In this document: piece by piece, positions 8,611 to 17,966 of the stretch
Layout: each line of letters opens with the position of its first letter
How positions within the stretch are numbered: position 1 is the first letter of the stretch
Origin: Pseudomonas beijingensis
GTDB lineage: Bacteria > Pseudomonadota > Gammaproteobacteria > Pseudomonadales > Pseudomonadaceae
DNA: 64,000 bases
Assembly: GCF_030687295.1 (NCBI RefSeq)
Contig: NZ_CP117425.1
Location: 930,001-994,000 of the forward strand
Direction: 5' to 3'
Program-made: the position numbers and the translations under genes
The notes under the pieces: generated by a model
The model's database searches: none
Told to the model about the DNA's origin: nothing
Seen by the model: only the letters and a program-made list of their open reading frames with translations

Positions 8611-10578
8611 ATGATTTCGGCCGTGCAAGGACGTTTTGCCAACCTGGGTATGGCAAAAAAACTGGGTATCGGATTTGTCCTGGTGCTGCTGTTGACCGCT
8701 GTGGTCGCGGCCATCGGCGTCTGGTCCCTGCAGACCATCAGCTATCGCTTCGATGGCCTGAAACAGATGTCGTCCCTCAACAGCGGGTTGCTCAAGGTCC
8801 GGCTGCTGGAGCAGGAATACGCCTCGCGTTCCGACCCCAAGACGGCCGATGCCCTGCGCCAAGGGGTCGACGGGCTGCTGGCCCTGGCGAACGAACTCAA
8901 GGCGCAGTCGCCTGCCAACGTGCCGGTGATGAACGACGTCGAGCAGGCGCTGGGGGCCTATCGCAAGGCATTCGACGAGTTTGTCGGGTTGAGCCAGAGC
9001 AAGGACCTGGCGCTGGAAATGGCCAGTTGGTCGGTGTCCAGCGTGGCCAACAACCTCGATGTGCTGCAGGCCGGGCTGGCGGATGACGGCACCTATACCT
9101 TGAAAGACTCCGAAGGCAAGGAAGGAGCCGAGTTCATCGAACAGGCCAACCAGATCAGCGAAGTGTCGCGGCTGATGCTGCAAGCCATGAATGAAGCGCG
9201 GGTTCGCTTGGACCAGAGCCGCAAAGGCAATGTTGAGGGCGCCGGTGAAGGCAGCATCGAACAGGCCGAGCAGGCCATGAAACAGGCCGAAGCGCTCAAG
9301 ACTACGGTCAAGGACCCGGGTTACCAGACCGTGCTGAACGAAGTGGCCGGGCATATCGCCGGGTTCAATGAACAATTGGCCGAATACACCGGCCTGCTGG
9401 CGAAGGAAAAAGTCGTCTACCAGCAACTGCACGAGCGTGCCGCCCAGGTGGTGGAGCGGGTTGACCAGGCCTTCAGTGCCGAAGACCATGCCATGCAGAG
9501 CGAACTGAAGAAGAATTCGCTGCTGATCATCGGTTCGTCGGCCTTGGCATTGCTGGTGGGGTTGATCGCAGCGTGGGTCATCACCCGACTGATCGTGACG
9601 CCGCTGCGCAGTGTCATTCGTGTTGCCCAGCGGATCGCGGCGGGCGACTTGAGCGCCACGGTGGAAGTGACGCGCCGGGACGAGATTGGCCAGTTGATGC
9701 AAGCGATGCAACAGATGGGCGCCGGGCTGAGCAGTATCGTCAGCGGCTTGCAGGCCGGGATCGAGCAATTGGCCAACTCGGCTCAATCGTTGTCGACGGT
9801 GACCGAACAGACCAACCTGGAGGTCAGCAGTCAGAAAGAGGAAACCGAGCAGGTTGCCACGGCCATGAACCAGATGACGGCCACGGTGCACGATGTCGCA
9901 CGCAATGCCGAAGAAGCGGCACAAGCGGCCCAGACCGCCGACGACAAGGTCGAAAGCGGCCAGCAGGTGGTGCGCCAGAGCATGGTGCGCATCGAGCAAC
10001 TGGCCGATTCGGCCACGTCGGCCAGTTCCAGCATCGAAAGCCTCAGCGCCGAGATCCAGAACATCGGCACGGTGCTGAGTGTGATCAAGAGCGTGGCCGA
10101 GCAAACCAACCTGTTGGCCCTCAATGCCGCTATCGAAGCGGCCCGCGCCGGGGAGCAGGGCAGGGGGTTTGCGGTCGTGGCCGATGAGGTGCGGGCCCTG
10201 GCCAGGCGCACGCAACAGTCCACTGAGGAAATCGAGCGGCTGGTGAGTGCCTTGCGCTCAGCGGCCCAGGCTTCCGTGCAGCAGATCCAGAGCAGTGGCG
10301 AGTTGGTGAAGATGGCCGTCAGCGACGCACTGCAGACCGAGAGCGCCTTGGGCAGCATTGCGGCGGCGGTGTCGTTGATCCAGCAGATGAACCAACAGAT
10401 CGCCGCGGCGGCCGAGCAGCAGAGCTCGGTGGCCGAAGAGATCAATCGCAGTGTCACCAGCATTCGCGCCAGCGCCGATCAATCGTCCCTGGCGATGCGC
10501 GGCAATGCCGCTTCCAGCATCGAGCTGGCGCAGTTGGGGATTGAGCTGAAAGGGATGGTGGGGCATTTCAAGTTGTGA
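8611..10578 (+). CDS. methyl-accepting chemotaxis protein with HBM-type sensor
   Basis: A 655-residue inner-membrane chemoreceptor. The first membrane segment spans about residues 18-38. A periplasmic, almost entirely helical ligand-binding region of about 250 residues follows, then a second segment ([21 protein letters not shown]) near 310-330, a HAMP domain and the cytoplasmic signalling hairpin with the conserved tip around [19 protein letters not shown]. The length and all-helical character of the sensor suggest the helical bimodular (HBM) class, as in McpS, which senses organic acids; this assignment is inferred. No CheR-binding pentapeptide is visible at the C-terminus. The gene is unlinked to che genes here. 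Confidence 0.93.
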   Translation: MISAVQGRFANLGMAKKLGIGFVLVLLLTAVVAAIGVWSLQTISYRFDGLKQMSSLNSGLLKVRLLEQEYASRSDPKTADALRQGVDGLLALANELKAQSPANVPVMNDVEQALGAYRKAFDEFVGLSQSKDLALEMASWSVSSVANNLDVLQAGLADDGTYTLKDSEGKEGAEFIEQANQISEVSRLMLQAMNEARVRLDQSRKGNVEGAGEGSIEQAEQAMKQAEALKTTVKDPGYQTVLNEVAGHIAGFNEQLAEYTGLLAKEKVVYQQLHERAAQVVERVDQAFSAEDHAMQSELKKNSLLIIGSSALALLVGLIAAWVITRLIVTPLRSVIRVAQRIAAGDLSATVEVTRRDEIGQLMQAMQQMGAGLSSIVSGLQAGIEQLANSAQSLSTVTEQTNLEVSSQKEETEQVATAMNQMTATVHDVARNAEEAAQAAQTADDKVESGQQVVRQSMVRIEQLADSATSASSSIESLSAEIQNIGTVLSVIKSVAEQTNLLALNAAIEAARAGEQGRGFAVVADEVRALARRTQQSTEEIERLVSALRSAAQASVQQIQSSGELVKMAVSDALQTESALGSIAAAVSLIQQMNQQIAAAAEQQSSVAEEINRSVTSIRASADQSSLAMRGNAASSIELAQLGIELKGMVGHFKL

Positions 10579-10607
10579 CAAAGACGATGCAGCTCTTGTG
10601 GCAGCTC

Positions 10608-10742
10608 TTGTGGCGAGGGGATTTATCCCCGCTGGGGTGCGTAGCACCCCCAACAAGTTGTCTTGGTCCGTCTGAGCAGATCGAGCTATCTGATTTCAGG
10701 GCTGCTGCGCAGCCCAGCGGGGATAAATCCCCTCGCCACAAT
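10608..10742 (+). repeat. paired REP element, GTGGCGAGGGGATTTATCCCC type
   Basis: Inverted copies of TGTGGCGAGGGGATTTATCC, each with its own palindrome, flank a spacer carrying secondary stems (GGTGCGTAGCACC; GGGCTGCTGCGCAGCCC). It lies between the convergent chemoreceptor and small membrane protein genes. Confidence 0.85.
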
Positions 10743-10771
10743 GGGGAAGGCTTGATAGCCCGGCCCTAGTA

Positions 10772-11542
10772 TCAGTCGTAGACCTTCTTCTTCTTCCACT
10801 CGTCGTTTATTTCGTCGTCCTTCAAGCCCTCGGTCAACTGGTTGACCTCGCCCTCGACCGGCTGGGTGCTGGCCAGGACCTGGGCATTGGCGCGGGCCAG
10901 GAGTTTCTCCAGGTAGGCCAGTTGTTCGGCATAGACCTGTGGTTCCTGTTGCTTGCGCAGGTACTGCACGCCGCGTTCGAAGGCCAGGCGGGCCTGCCCG
11001 GGTTGTTCTTGTTGCAAAGCCTGCTGGCCGAGGTTGTTGAAGAACTCGATGTGCAGCAGCACCAGGATGTGCCGCACTTCACGGATCCAGCGCTTGGCTT
11101 CGTTGGGTGGCAGGAAACCGTCCTGGGCGGCGCGGGTGATCTGGCCGTGCAAGGCTTCGAGTAGGAAACGAACGTCCTTGGCCTTGGCTTCGGTCTGGAT
11201 CGGTGCCGGCGGATTGCTCACCGGGATCGACTCCCCCTGGGCAGCCAGTGCGCTCAGTTCGTCCAGGCGTGCCTTGACCGCGGAATTGGTTTTATCCAGG
11301 TTCAGCAGGCGCTGGCAGACATTCATCTCAAGGCGGGTCATCAACAACTTCAAGGCTGGCGTCATCAACTGCCCGGGGAAGGTTTCGGTGAGCTCGCCAC
11401 AGCGACGCATGCGGTCGTTGAGTTCTACCTTGGTGCGGGCCTTTTCCAGCTTGTTGTTTTCCACCACGTGGTTCATGTAGCCAATGGCGATCAACAGGGC
11501 GATCCCGGCTACGACGAGCAGGGTGATCATGAGTGGTGTCAC
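10772..11542 (-). CDS. conserved hypothetical membrane-anchored protein
   Basis: I do not recognise a named family. The 256-residue product has one N-terminal membrane helix (MITLLVVAGIALLIAIGY). A long, mainly helical, charged cytoplasmic part follows with possible TPR-like or coiled segments (LGQQALQQEQPGQARLAFERGVQYL) and a very basic-acidic tail ending WKKKKVYD. The GTG at 11542 is preferred because AGAGG lies eight bases before it; an internal ATG at 11530 would also keep the whole membrane helix. It is transcribed away from the tRNA operon. A scaffolding role at the inner membrane is conceivable but unproven. Confidence 0.75.
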   Translation of the reverse strand: MTPLMITLLVVAGIALLIAIGYMNHVVENNKLEKARTKVELNDRMRRCGELTETFPGQLMTPALKLLMTRLEMNVCQRLLNLDKTNSAVKARLDELSALAAQGESIPVSNPPAPIQTEAKAKDVRFLLEALHGQITRAAQDGFLPPNEAKRWIREVRHILVLLHIEFFNNLGQQALQQEQPGQARLAFERGVQYLRKQQEPQVYAEQLAYLEKLLARANAQVLASTQPVEGEVNQLTEGLKDDEINDEWKKKKVYD

Positions 11543-11812
11543 CGGTAAGACCTCTTTATTAGGGTACGCATGTCATGAGTGTAGTGGCTTGGCTTTTAAG
11601 CGCATAGGCCCGAGCGACGTGATTAGACGGGCGTCGTGCTGTTTATAGGAAGCATGACCGGGTAGGAGCACATTGCCATCATTTGCCGGGCGCGACTATA
11701 GCGCCTCGGCGGACGACAGAATATAGGCGTCAGAGACCGGACGAGCAAAATGTATGGATCGCCCCCTCAAACCGGGCGAAGTCATTGATTTAAATAAATT
11801 TATATCTGGGGG
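11543..11812. other. intergenic region upstream of tRNA operon
   Basis: There is no coding capacity. The right part (11787-11808) is a run of A/T that could serve as an UP element for the tRNA promoter; the left part holds the leader of the divergent membrane-protein gene. Confidence 0.6.
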
Positions 11813-11841
11813 TTGACGACCCTTCAATCCATCCATAGAAT
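11813..11841 (+). promoter_or_regulatory. sigma-70 promoter of the tRNA-Glu/Gly operon
   Basis: TTGACG at 11813-11818 and TAGAAT at 11836-11841 are separated by an ideal 17 bases. An AT-rich stretch lies just upstream and a GC-rich discriminator (GCGCGCC) just downstream. This is the classic design of a strong, stringently controlled stable-RNA promoter. Confidence 0.85.
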
Positions 11842-11903
11842 GCGCGCCACTTACAGCGTAAAGCACTCAGCCAAACGCTCTAAGGAGTGAATGTTGTACG
11901 TGT

Positions 11904-11979
11904 GTCCCCTTCGTCTAGTGGCCTAGGACACCGCCCTTTCACGGCGGTAACAGGGGTTCGAGTCCCCTAGGGGACGCCA
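11904..11979 (+). tRNA. tRNA-Glu (anticodon TTC), copy 1
   Basis: A 76-base cloverleaf with acceptor stem GTCCCCT / AGGGGAC, anticodon loop CTTTCAC (anticodon TTC), T loop GGTTCGAGTCC and an encoded CCA end. It is identical to the second copy at 12163. Confidence 0.98.
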
Positions 11980-11981
11980 AT

Positions 11982-12057
<76 letters not shown>

Positions 12058-12162
12058 ATTTTAAACAGCGTTGCTTTCGGGCAGGGCTGAGTGAAGCCAG
12101 AGCCGCCATCTTCGGGTGCGGATTTGGGCACTGAAATACACACCATGTGTTTCAGTTAGCGT

Positions 12163-12238
12163 GTCCCCTTCGTCTAGTGGCCTAGGACACCGCCCTTTCA
12201 CGGCGGTAACAGGGGTTCGAGTCCCCTAGGGGACGCCA
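12163..12238 (+). tRNA. tRNA-Glu (anticodon TTC), copy 2
   Basis: Base-for-base repeat of the first tRNA-Glu, including the encoded CCA. It belongs to the tandem duplication of the Glu-Gly pair. Confidence 0.98.
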
Positions 12239-12241
12239 TTT

Positions 12242-12317
<76 letters not shown>

Positions 12318-12328
12318 AATTAAAAAAA

Positions 12329-12357
12329 ACGCCGCTCATACGAGCGGCGTTTTTTTA
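12329..12357 (+). terminator. rho-independent terminator of the tRNA operon
   Basis: The stem AACGCCGCT / AGCGGCGTT with loop CATACG is followed by TTTTT. It also has an A-run on the left, so it could work in both directions. Confidence 0.92.
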
Positions 12358-12554
12358 TGCGCGTGAAAAGGCCATGGTCTTTAACGAACGATTTTGTTGT
12401 CTGAGGGCGCTTTCCGCGCTTTACCTTAATAATGAAGGTGACGCGAACGTACTTCATGCAAAACTTAAGGGAAAACGCTCAAGAAGATTAATAGTTCATT
12501 CCTAAAGAAAAGCTCTTCTCCTAACCTTCCAGTACCCGTTCTGGAGGTGCACTT

Positions 12555-13187
12555 ATGCTGATTTTTGTTAAATCGATGGTCATTGGGCTGTGCATTGCCG
12601 CCCCTGTGGGACCTATTGGGCTGCTGTGCATACAGAGAAGCCTCATGCTGGGATGGCGAGCCGGTTTCGCGACGGGATTAGGGGCCGCCACCGCCGATTC
12701 GATCTATGGATTCATCGGGGCCCTGGGGGTCACGGCCATCATCGCGACGCTCATCAGCTTTAAACCTTGGTTGTGTATCTTTGGCGGGCTGTTCCTCGCC
12801 TACATTGGCTATCAGACAATACGATCGAAGGGCGGCGCGACCGCCATGGCGGGTGAGCGGGCCAACATGTTCAAAGCCTACTCGACCACGCTGTTCCTGA
12901 CCCTGTCGAACCCCATGACCATCTTGTCGTTCATCGCGATATTTGCCGCGTTGAGTGATGGCATGGCCAGTGATCAAGGCGGCCAGCACGCCTTGCTGCC
13001 AATGGTGACCGGTATATTCCTGGGTTCGGCTGCCTGGTGGCTGGGGTTGAGCGGGTTTTCCTCCATTTTCAAGGCGCGGATTGCCGAATCGAAGCTGAGG
13101 CTGATCAACTACTTTTCAGGGGCGACCATCACCATTCTGGGGGCCTACCAGGTCGCCACTGGCGTCATGCTGGCTACGGCAACCTGA
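12555..13187 (+). CDS. LysE/RhtB family amino-acid exporter
   Basis: A 210-residue inner-membrane exporter with about six hydrophobic helices. It opens with the LysE signature CIAAPVGPIGLLCIQRSL (PxGP near residue 20) and has LSNPMTILSF in the fourth helix region. A strong GGAGGTG precedes the ATG. LysE/RhtB proteins export amino acids or close analogues, often to protect a producer from its own product. Its stop lies only 21 bases from the end of the convergent aminotransferase gene. It is the outer member of the 12.5-18.6 kb module and is the likely product exporter (inference). Confidence 0.9.
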   Translation: MLIFVKSMVIGLCIAAPVGPIGLLCIQRSLMLGWRAGFATGLGAATADSIYGFIGALGVTAIIATLISFKPWLCIFGGLFLAYIGYQTIRSKGGATAMAGERANMFKAYSTTLFLTLSNPMTILSFIAIFAALSDGMASDQGGQHALLPMVTGIFLGSAAWWLGLSGFSSIFKARIAESKLRLINYFSGATITILGAYQVATGVMLATAT

Positions 13188-13208
13188 TCTGATCCGCGTA
13201 ACGAGGTC

Positions 13209-14465
13209 TTACTGCAGTCTGGACTCAACATACGCCCTGAAACGGCCTATTGCCTGGGTGACGTCCGGGGCGCTGGCATTGCTGAATGAAAGCCTGACCT
13301 GGTTAGCCGCTTCATTCGTCAGCGAAAATAAAGTGGTGGGGAATACGATTACCTTGAACTGCTGGGCGCATTCGCGCATTTCGCAATACCCAAAAGCGAA
13401 AGGCAGCTGCAGATTGATGAAGAAGCCGCCTGCCGGATGGTTCCAGCTGACCGTTCTTTGGCCGCCGACCTTGGGTGGGAATTCACGCTCCAGGCATTCA
13501 AGCATGTGGTTTCTTTTGTTCGTATAGGACAACACCCTGGGTTGGTTCAGCCCTTTCAACGAGTAGTCGTTCTCGATCAGCAAGCCGGCGACGACCGCTT
13601 GGCACAGGGCAGGGGTGTTGACGGTGATCAAGCTCTTGGCCTTGCACAACTTTGTGCTGAACGACATGACGCCGGGGCCCAGCGGCGCGACCACATACCC
13701 CATGCGCACGCCCGGAAAAATCGATTTGGCAAAGGAGCCCAGCAAGAACACCCGACTGCTGTCGATGGACTTCATGGACGCAATGGCCTCGCCTTCATAC
13801 CTGAAGTAACGGTAGGCCGTGTCTTCCAGGATGAAAAAGTTCTTTTCACTGGCCAAGGAAAGCATGGCTGTCCTGGCGTCATAGGAAAGGCTGTCGGCGG
13901 TCGGATTGCTGAAGTCCGGAATGGCATAGAGTGCTTTGGTTTTTTCCCCTCTGGATTCAAGTTCTTCAATGATCTTGCGCAGGGCGATCAGGTCGAGAAA
14001 GGCCGCCATGGGGACGGGGACTATTTTTATGCCCAGCAGTTTTGCGATGCCCGTGACCCCGGAAAACACCGGGTCAGGCACTAATAAAACCCCGCCGCCT
14101 TCAAAGATGGACAGTAGCGTCAAGGTACAGGCTTCCTGAAACCCCAGGCACACCACGATGCTTTCAGGGTTGGAGACGGTTATCCCTTCATCGACCTGCA
14201 AATAGGTGGCGATTATTTCATTGATGATTCCCGAGGTTTTTCCATATTGGCAAAGCAGCGTCGCCAGTGATTGCTCGGTGCCGGCAACGTGATGTTTGTA
14301 TCGGGCCAGTCCCCTGTCGATGAGAGAAAGGTCGCACTGCTGATCGTCGGGTCGACCGGAGGCCAGTGAAATGGCCTCCGGGTTTTCCTGGGCGATGGAA
14401 TTAAGAAGGTGGATGACGTTCAGGATGGGGTCTTCGAATATCGTGTTTTCGAATGCGCTGGACAC
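13209..14465 (-). CDS. PLP-dependent class I/II aminotransferase
   Basis: About 418 residues of fold-type-I aminotransferase resembling the catalytic half of MocR/LysN-like enzymes but without a DNA-binding domain. It has LASGRPDDQQ near the N-terminus, IPDFSNPTADS in place of the usual NPTG loop, LEDTAYRYFRYEG, and the PLP lysine in GSFAKSIFPGVRMG; a C-terminal RLSFS arginine should bind the carboxylate. I place the start at the GTG at 14465, with GGAG six bases before it; the ATG at 14477 is preceded only by the T-run of a terminator. The substrate is unknown. It is the last gene of the minus-strand set in the LysE/radical-SAM module. Confidence 0.85.
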   Translation of the reverse strand: MSSAFENTIFEDPILNVIHLLNSIAQENPEAISLASGRPDDQQCDLSLIDRGLARYKHHVAGTEQSLATLLCQYGKTSGIINEIIATYLQVDEGITVSNPESIVVCLGFQEACTLTLLSIFEGGGVLLVPDPVFSGVTGIAKLLGIKIVPVPMAAFLDLIALRKIIEELESRGEKTKALYAIPDFSNPTADSLSYDARTAMLSLASEKNFFILEDTAYRYFRYEGEAIASMKSIDSSRVFLLGSFAKSIFPGVRMGYVVAPLGPGVMSFSTKLCKAKSLITVNTPALCQAVVAGLLIENDYSLKGLNQPRVLSYTNKRNHMLECLEREFPPKVGGQRTVSWNHPAGGFFINLQLPFAFGYCEMRECAQQFKVIVFPTTLFSLTNEAANQVRLSFSNASAPDVTQAIGRFRAYVESRLQ

Positions 14466-14477
14466 TTTTTTCTCCAT

Positions 14478-14512
14478 AAAAAAAGCAACGAGCCAGTGAA
14501 GGCTCGTTGCTT
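14478..14512 (-). terminator. hairpin terminator inside the minus-strand module
   Basis: A perfect 10-base stem GCAACGAGCC / GGCTCGTTGC with a six-base loop is followed on the minus strand by seven T residues. It sits directly after the trans-sulfuration gene and runs into the possible ATG of the aminotransferase gene, so it should attenuate aminotransferase expression. Confidence 0.85.
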
Positions 14513-14523
14513 GTGCTGACACG

Positions 14524-15669
14524 TTATGCAGGATCGAGTGAGTGTTTCTGATCGACCTTGCTTTCCATGGTTTCGAATGCCTGTAGCAGGTCCTCCTTGA
14601 GGTCTTCAAGATCCTCCAGGCCAAAGCACAATCGAACCAGGCCTTTCTCGATGCCCATGTCCGCTTTTTCCTGATCCGTCATCGAGGCGTGGCTGCCACT
14701 GAAGGGTTGGGCGACCATCGAGGTCACGCAGGCCATACCGGTGCCTGTGCCAAACCATTTGAGTGCGCCGGTGAATGTTTTATAAAAGGGCACCAGGTCG
14801 GGCCGTATATCAACAAACACAATGCCGCCATAACCGGTCAACTGCTGGCCATCGATGCGTGGGTAATAGACATGCTCGATAAAAGGCAGCTCGCGCAGAT
14901 AATTGAGCATGCTTGCTGTCGTCTGGCTGTGTTTTTCCATGCGCAGGTTGAACGTCTGCATGCTCCTGCGCAGCAACCAGGCGCTATTGGGGGTGAGTAT
15001 CGTGCCTGAGTAGAAGCGGCCCTCAAGAAGACGGTTGTAAATCGTCTCATTGTTGACCAGCACCAGCCCTCCCATGACATCACTGTGTCCAGAGAAGTAT
15101 TTGGTGGCGCTGTACAGGGAAATGTCGGCGCCAAAATTCAACGGCTTCTGAAAGATTGGCGTGGCCCAGGTATTGTCGACGACCACCAGCGCCTGCGGGT
15201 TGTGTTGCTTGACGGCCCGGCTGACCGCGTGGATATCAATGTCTTTCAGGAACGGGTTGGTCGGTGTTTCGAAAATGACCATGTCGACGTTCGCCGGCAA
15301 GTCCTTCAACCCCTCTGCCGTGGTGAGATCCAGAATCGCCAGGTGCGCGCCGATACGTGCCGCATAGCGCTGGAACAATTTATAAGAACAGCCATAGATG
15401 TATTTGTTGATGACCAGCGAAGCTCCCGGTTTCAACAGTTCCAACACCATATAAATCGCGCTCATCCCGGTGCTGTAGGCCAGGGCATATTCGCTGCCTT
15501 CCAGGGACGCGACGACCTGTTCCAGTTCACTCACATTGGGATTGGCTTTCCTTGAATAGAAGAAGGCCGAGTCAGCGTTGAAAGCGCTGCACTGATAAAT
15601 AGGTGTTACCGAAGGGTGGGCGTCCCGGTCATCCACCTTGATATGAAGTATTTCAGTAGACGTTTTCAT
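14524..15669 (-). CDS. trans-sulfuration family PLP enzyme (cystathionine gamma-synthase/lyase type)
   Basis: A 381-residue member of the Cys/Met-metabolism PLP family. It has TPIYQCSAFN and YSRKANPNVSELE near the N-terminus, YSTGMSA for the PLP phosphate, VVDNTWATPIFQKPL, the PLP lysine in SATKYFSGHSDVMGG, and the late TLVxxP region altered to ACVTSMVAQPFSGSHA. Family members do gamma-replacement or gamma-elimination on activated homoserine, cystathionine or methionine. Its ATG overlaps the radical SAM stop by four bases, so the two are tightly coupled, which is unusual for a methionine-pathway enzyme. Its role is probably in a specialised pathway; the exact substrate is unknown. Confidence 0.9.
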   Translation of the reverse strand: MKTSTEILHIKVDDRDAHPSVTPIYQCSAFNADSAFFYSRKANPNVSELEQVVASLEGSEYALAYSTGMSAIYMVLELLKPGASLVINKYIYGCSYKLFQRYAARIGAHLAILDLTTAEGLKDLPANVDMVIFETPTNPFLKDIDIHAVSRAVKQHNPQALVVVDNTWATPIFQKPLNFGADISLYSATKYFSGHSDVMGGLVLVNNETIYNRLLEGRFYSGTILTPNSAWLLRRSMQTFNLRMEKHSQTTASMLNYLRELPFIEHVYYPRIDGQQLTGYGGIVFVDIRPDLVPFYKTFTGALKWFGTGTGMACVTSMVAQPFSGSHASMTDQEKADMGIEKGLVRLCFGLEDLEDLKEDLLQAFETMESKVDQKHSLDPA

Positions 15670-17150
15670 GCTTGGCTGACCAGTTTGATGACCTGTTCAT
15701 ACATGTTTTGCTTGCCCTCGTAACCCACGGTCGGGGTGATGTCATTTTGCGAAATGCCAATCTCTTCAATCGACTCTGTCGGGAAGTGAGCCCTGTCGAA
15801 GACTTCATGAAGGTTGGAGTTCACGCCGTTGGGAAGCCAGACCTCAGGGCCTGTTTCATCGATGCGAGCCTTGGCAATGATGAATCGATAGCTTTCATGC
15901 GGGCGCAGGGTCAGTGATTTCCACTCGCTGTTATGTCCATCCGTGTAGTTGCGTCGCAGGTAGACGGTCTGTTCGAAGTCTTCGGTATTCAGCACTTGGG
16001 CGTGCAGTGACACGATGTCCCCGTGCCATTCGAACTTGCGTTTCTCGTAAGTGCTCAACGCATCCTCGCGCAGCTCGACGGGGGCGTTCGCCTGGTGTTC
16101 GCCGAGTAATTTGAAATGCGCATCATGCCCGCATTGAGAGCAGCCCCCTTTACTGTCCAGTCCGATGATTTCAGCGTTCAAGCCATAACGAGTGACGAGC
16201 AGGGCGTTACAGTGGTTGCAACTGGTGTTGGTCCCCTCGACGTCATTCACGTTCCCCAGGTACACGTGCTCGACACCCATGCTGCGAGCGACGTCCCGAG
16301 CCTTCAGGAGCCTGTCCACAGGTGTACGGATGCTGTTGCTCATCTTGTAATCGGGGTGAAACCTGACGAAGTGCAGCGGTACGTTCGGGCCCAGTTCATC
16401 CAGGACCCACTGGCTGATTTTCCGGGCCGTTTCTTCGTCGTCGCTGATGTCGGTCACCATCAAGGTGCTGACCTCGACATATTTGCCGGCGTCATAGACT
16501 TTCTTGATACCGGCCAGGACGGGTTCTACCCAGCCGGTGGTGACCTTGCGGTAGTATTCCGGGGAAATGGATTTCAGCGAAATCGAGAAAATATCGATGA
16601 CTGGCAATAACTCATCAATGGCTTCTTCACTGATGAAGAATGCCGATTTATAGAGATTGATCAGGCCTGCTTCCTTGGCCAGCTTTGCCGTGTCGAGGAT
16701 GAATTCGTGCCAGACGACGGGATCGTTATAGGTCCAGGAAATGACGCGTATGCCGTGCTTGAGAGCGGTTTCCACTACCTGCTCAGGGGTGTAGTAGTAA
16801 ACGTCCTTGTCGGTGACGTATTTGGCCTGCGATGTCTTCCAGTTATGACAGTAACCGCAGTTGAGCATGCAGCCGATATTGCCCAGCGACAGAATCCGCT
16901 CCCCAGGGGCAAAGTGGAAAACGGCTTCGGTTTCGATGGTCTCTTCGGTGCTGTGAACGCCTTTGCCGTAGTTCAATGTAACGAGCCTGCCCCCACGGTT
17001 TCCGCGCACTTTGCAAAAACCTACCTTGCCTTCCTGGATGACACAGTTGCGTGGGGAAAGATGACACTTCACAGCGCCCCCGGGGAGTATTTCTTCGAGT
17101 TTTGCCGGGCTGCTTTCCAAGGTCCAGTTTTTATTTTTTGTAGTGTCCAT
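15666..17150 (-). CDS. AmrS-like radical SAM enzyme with C-terminal extension
   Basis: A 494-residue radical SAM protein. An N-terminal cysteine-rich block (CHLSPRNCVIQEGKVGFCKVRGN, C29/C36/C46) precedes the [4Fe-4S]/SAM motif C94-MLN-C98-GY-C101. Near residues 310-350 comes a rubredoxin-like pair, CNHC and CSQC. This order matches the radical SAM component of the AmmeMemoRadiSam system. About 144 further residues follow that I cannot assign; they look like a beta-rich domain (SLHAQVLN, YRFIIAKARI). No AMMECR1 or Memo partner is in the window. GAGGAG precedes the ATG. It is translationally coupled to the trans-sulfuration enzyme, so both probably act on the same intermediate. Confidence 0.88.
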   Translation of the reverse strand: MDTTKNKNWTLESSPAKLEEILPGGAVKCHLSPRNCVIQEGKVGFCKVRGNRGGRLVTLNYGKGVHSTEETIETEAVFHFAPGERILSLGNIGCMLNCGYCHNWKTSQAKYVTDKDVYYYTPEQVVETALKHGIRVISWTYNDPVVWHEFILDTAKLAKEAGLINLYKSAFFISEEAIDELLPVIDIFSISLKSISPEYYRKVTTGWVEPVLAGIKKVYDAGKYVEVSTLMVTDISDDEETARKISQWVLDELGPNVPLHFVRFHPDYKMSNSIRTPVDRLLKARDVARSMGVEHVYLGNVNDVEGTNTSCNHCNALLVTRYGLNAEIIGLDSKGGCSQCGHDAHFKLLGEHQANAPVELREDALSTYEKRKFEWHGDIVSLHAQVLNTEDFEQTVYLRRNYTDGHNSEWKSLTLRPHESYRFIIAKARIDETGPEVWLPNGVNSNLHEVFDRAHFPTESIEEIGISQNDITPTVGYEGKQNMYEQVIKLVSQA

Positions 17151-17252
17151 CTTTCACTCCTCATCACGGAAGTTGCCATCAATAGCATCGGTTTGAAAAA
17201 GTCGAGGCGAAACAATTTTGCCGCCCTATAGGGCAGTCATAGTTATGGGTTA

Positions 17253-17966
17253 TTAGTAAGCGGATGAAGCGCTCATCAATCCATAGTTTTTAAGCGCAAA
17301 GCGCTTGGCATTCATATTCATGAACGGTTGAATAAGCGGGCCGATCACCAGCAGAAATGCAATCGTGCCTATACCGAAGGGCCCGCCTAAAAGCCAACCG
17401 CTGGAAAAGATGCCGATTTCAATGAGCATTTTGGCTTTGGTGAACGACCAGTTCCATTTGGAGACCATGGTCAGCACCACCAGGTCCATGATCCTGATGC
17501 CGATGCCGCTCATGATGATCAATGCGGAGGAATAGGCACACAGCACCAGCCCCGAGGCCAATAACGCGTACTCATTCAGCCTGACGATCAAGTACTCGCC
17601 GAGTCCCAGCCACGACCAGAGATCAATCAACAGCCCGGTCAGCGTGGTGGTAATGAAGGGACTTATCGGCGGGTATTTTTTGTTCCAGAGCATCCACCAT
17701 GTCAGGAAAAACAGCGACACGATCGCCGAGCAAACACCCATGCCCAGCGTGAGTATTTTATCGATGGAGATGATCAAGACGTCTAAAGGATCAGTACCCA
17801 GTTGACTGATGATGAAGCACTTGGCGCCCAGCGAAAAGAAACTGACACCCATCAGGTACATCAGTAACTGATCTTTCTTGAAATACCGAAGACTTAGGAC
17901 TTGCGTGCCAATGTGTTGAACGAGCGGGTGAGGTTTTTTTTCACACTTTTTCTTTTCATCTTCCAT
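17253..17966 (-). CDS. YczE/YitT-like membrane protein
   Basis: A 237-residue polytopic membrane protein. A basic, charged N-terminus (EDEKKKCEKK) precedes about six hydrophobic helices. It has QLGTDPLDVLIISI after the first helix and GGPFGIGTIAFLLVIGPLIQ near the C-terminus, both typical of the YczE-type proteins in the YitT/DUF161 group. The biochemical function of the family is unknown; a transport role is usually assumed. It lies upstream of the radical SAM gene (102-base gap) and divergent from the Lrp regulator, at the promoter-proximal end of the minus-strand set. Confidence 0.8.
   Translation of the reverse strand: MEDEKKKCEKKPHPLVQHIGTQVLSLRYFKKDQLLMYLMGVSFFSLGAKCFIISQLGTDPLDVLIISIDKILTLGMGVCSAIVSLFFLTWWMLWNKKYPPISPFITTTLTGLLIDLWSWLGLGEYLIVRLNEYALLASGLVLCAYSSALIIMSGIGIRIMDLVVLTMVSKWNWSFTKAKMLIEIGIFSSGWLLGGPFGIGTIAFLLVIGPLIQPFMNMNAKRFALKNYGLMSASSAY

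Noticed and set aside
8581..10215. 544-codon frame antisense to the chemoreceptor
   Set aside because: It is a mirror of the chemoreceptor codons, with no domain or ribosome site.
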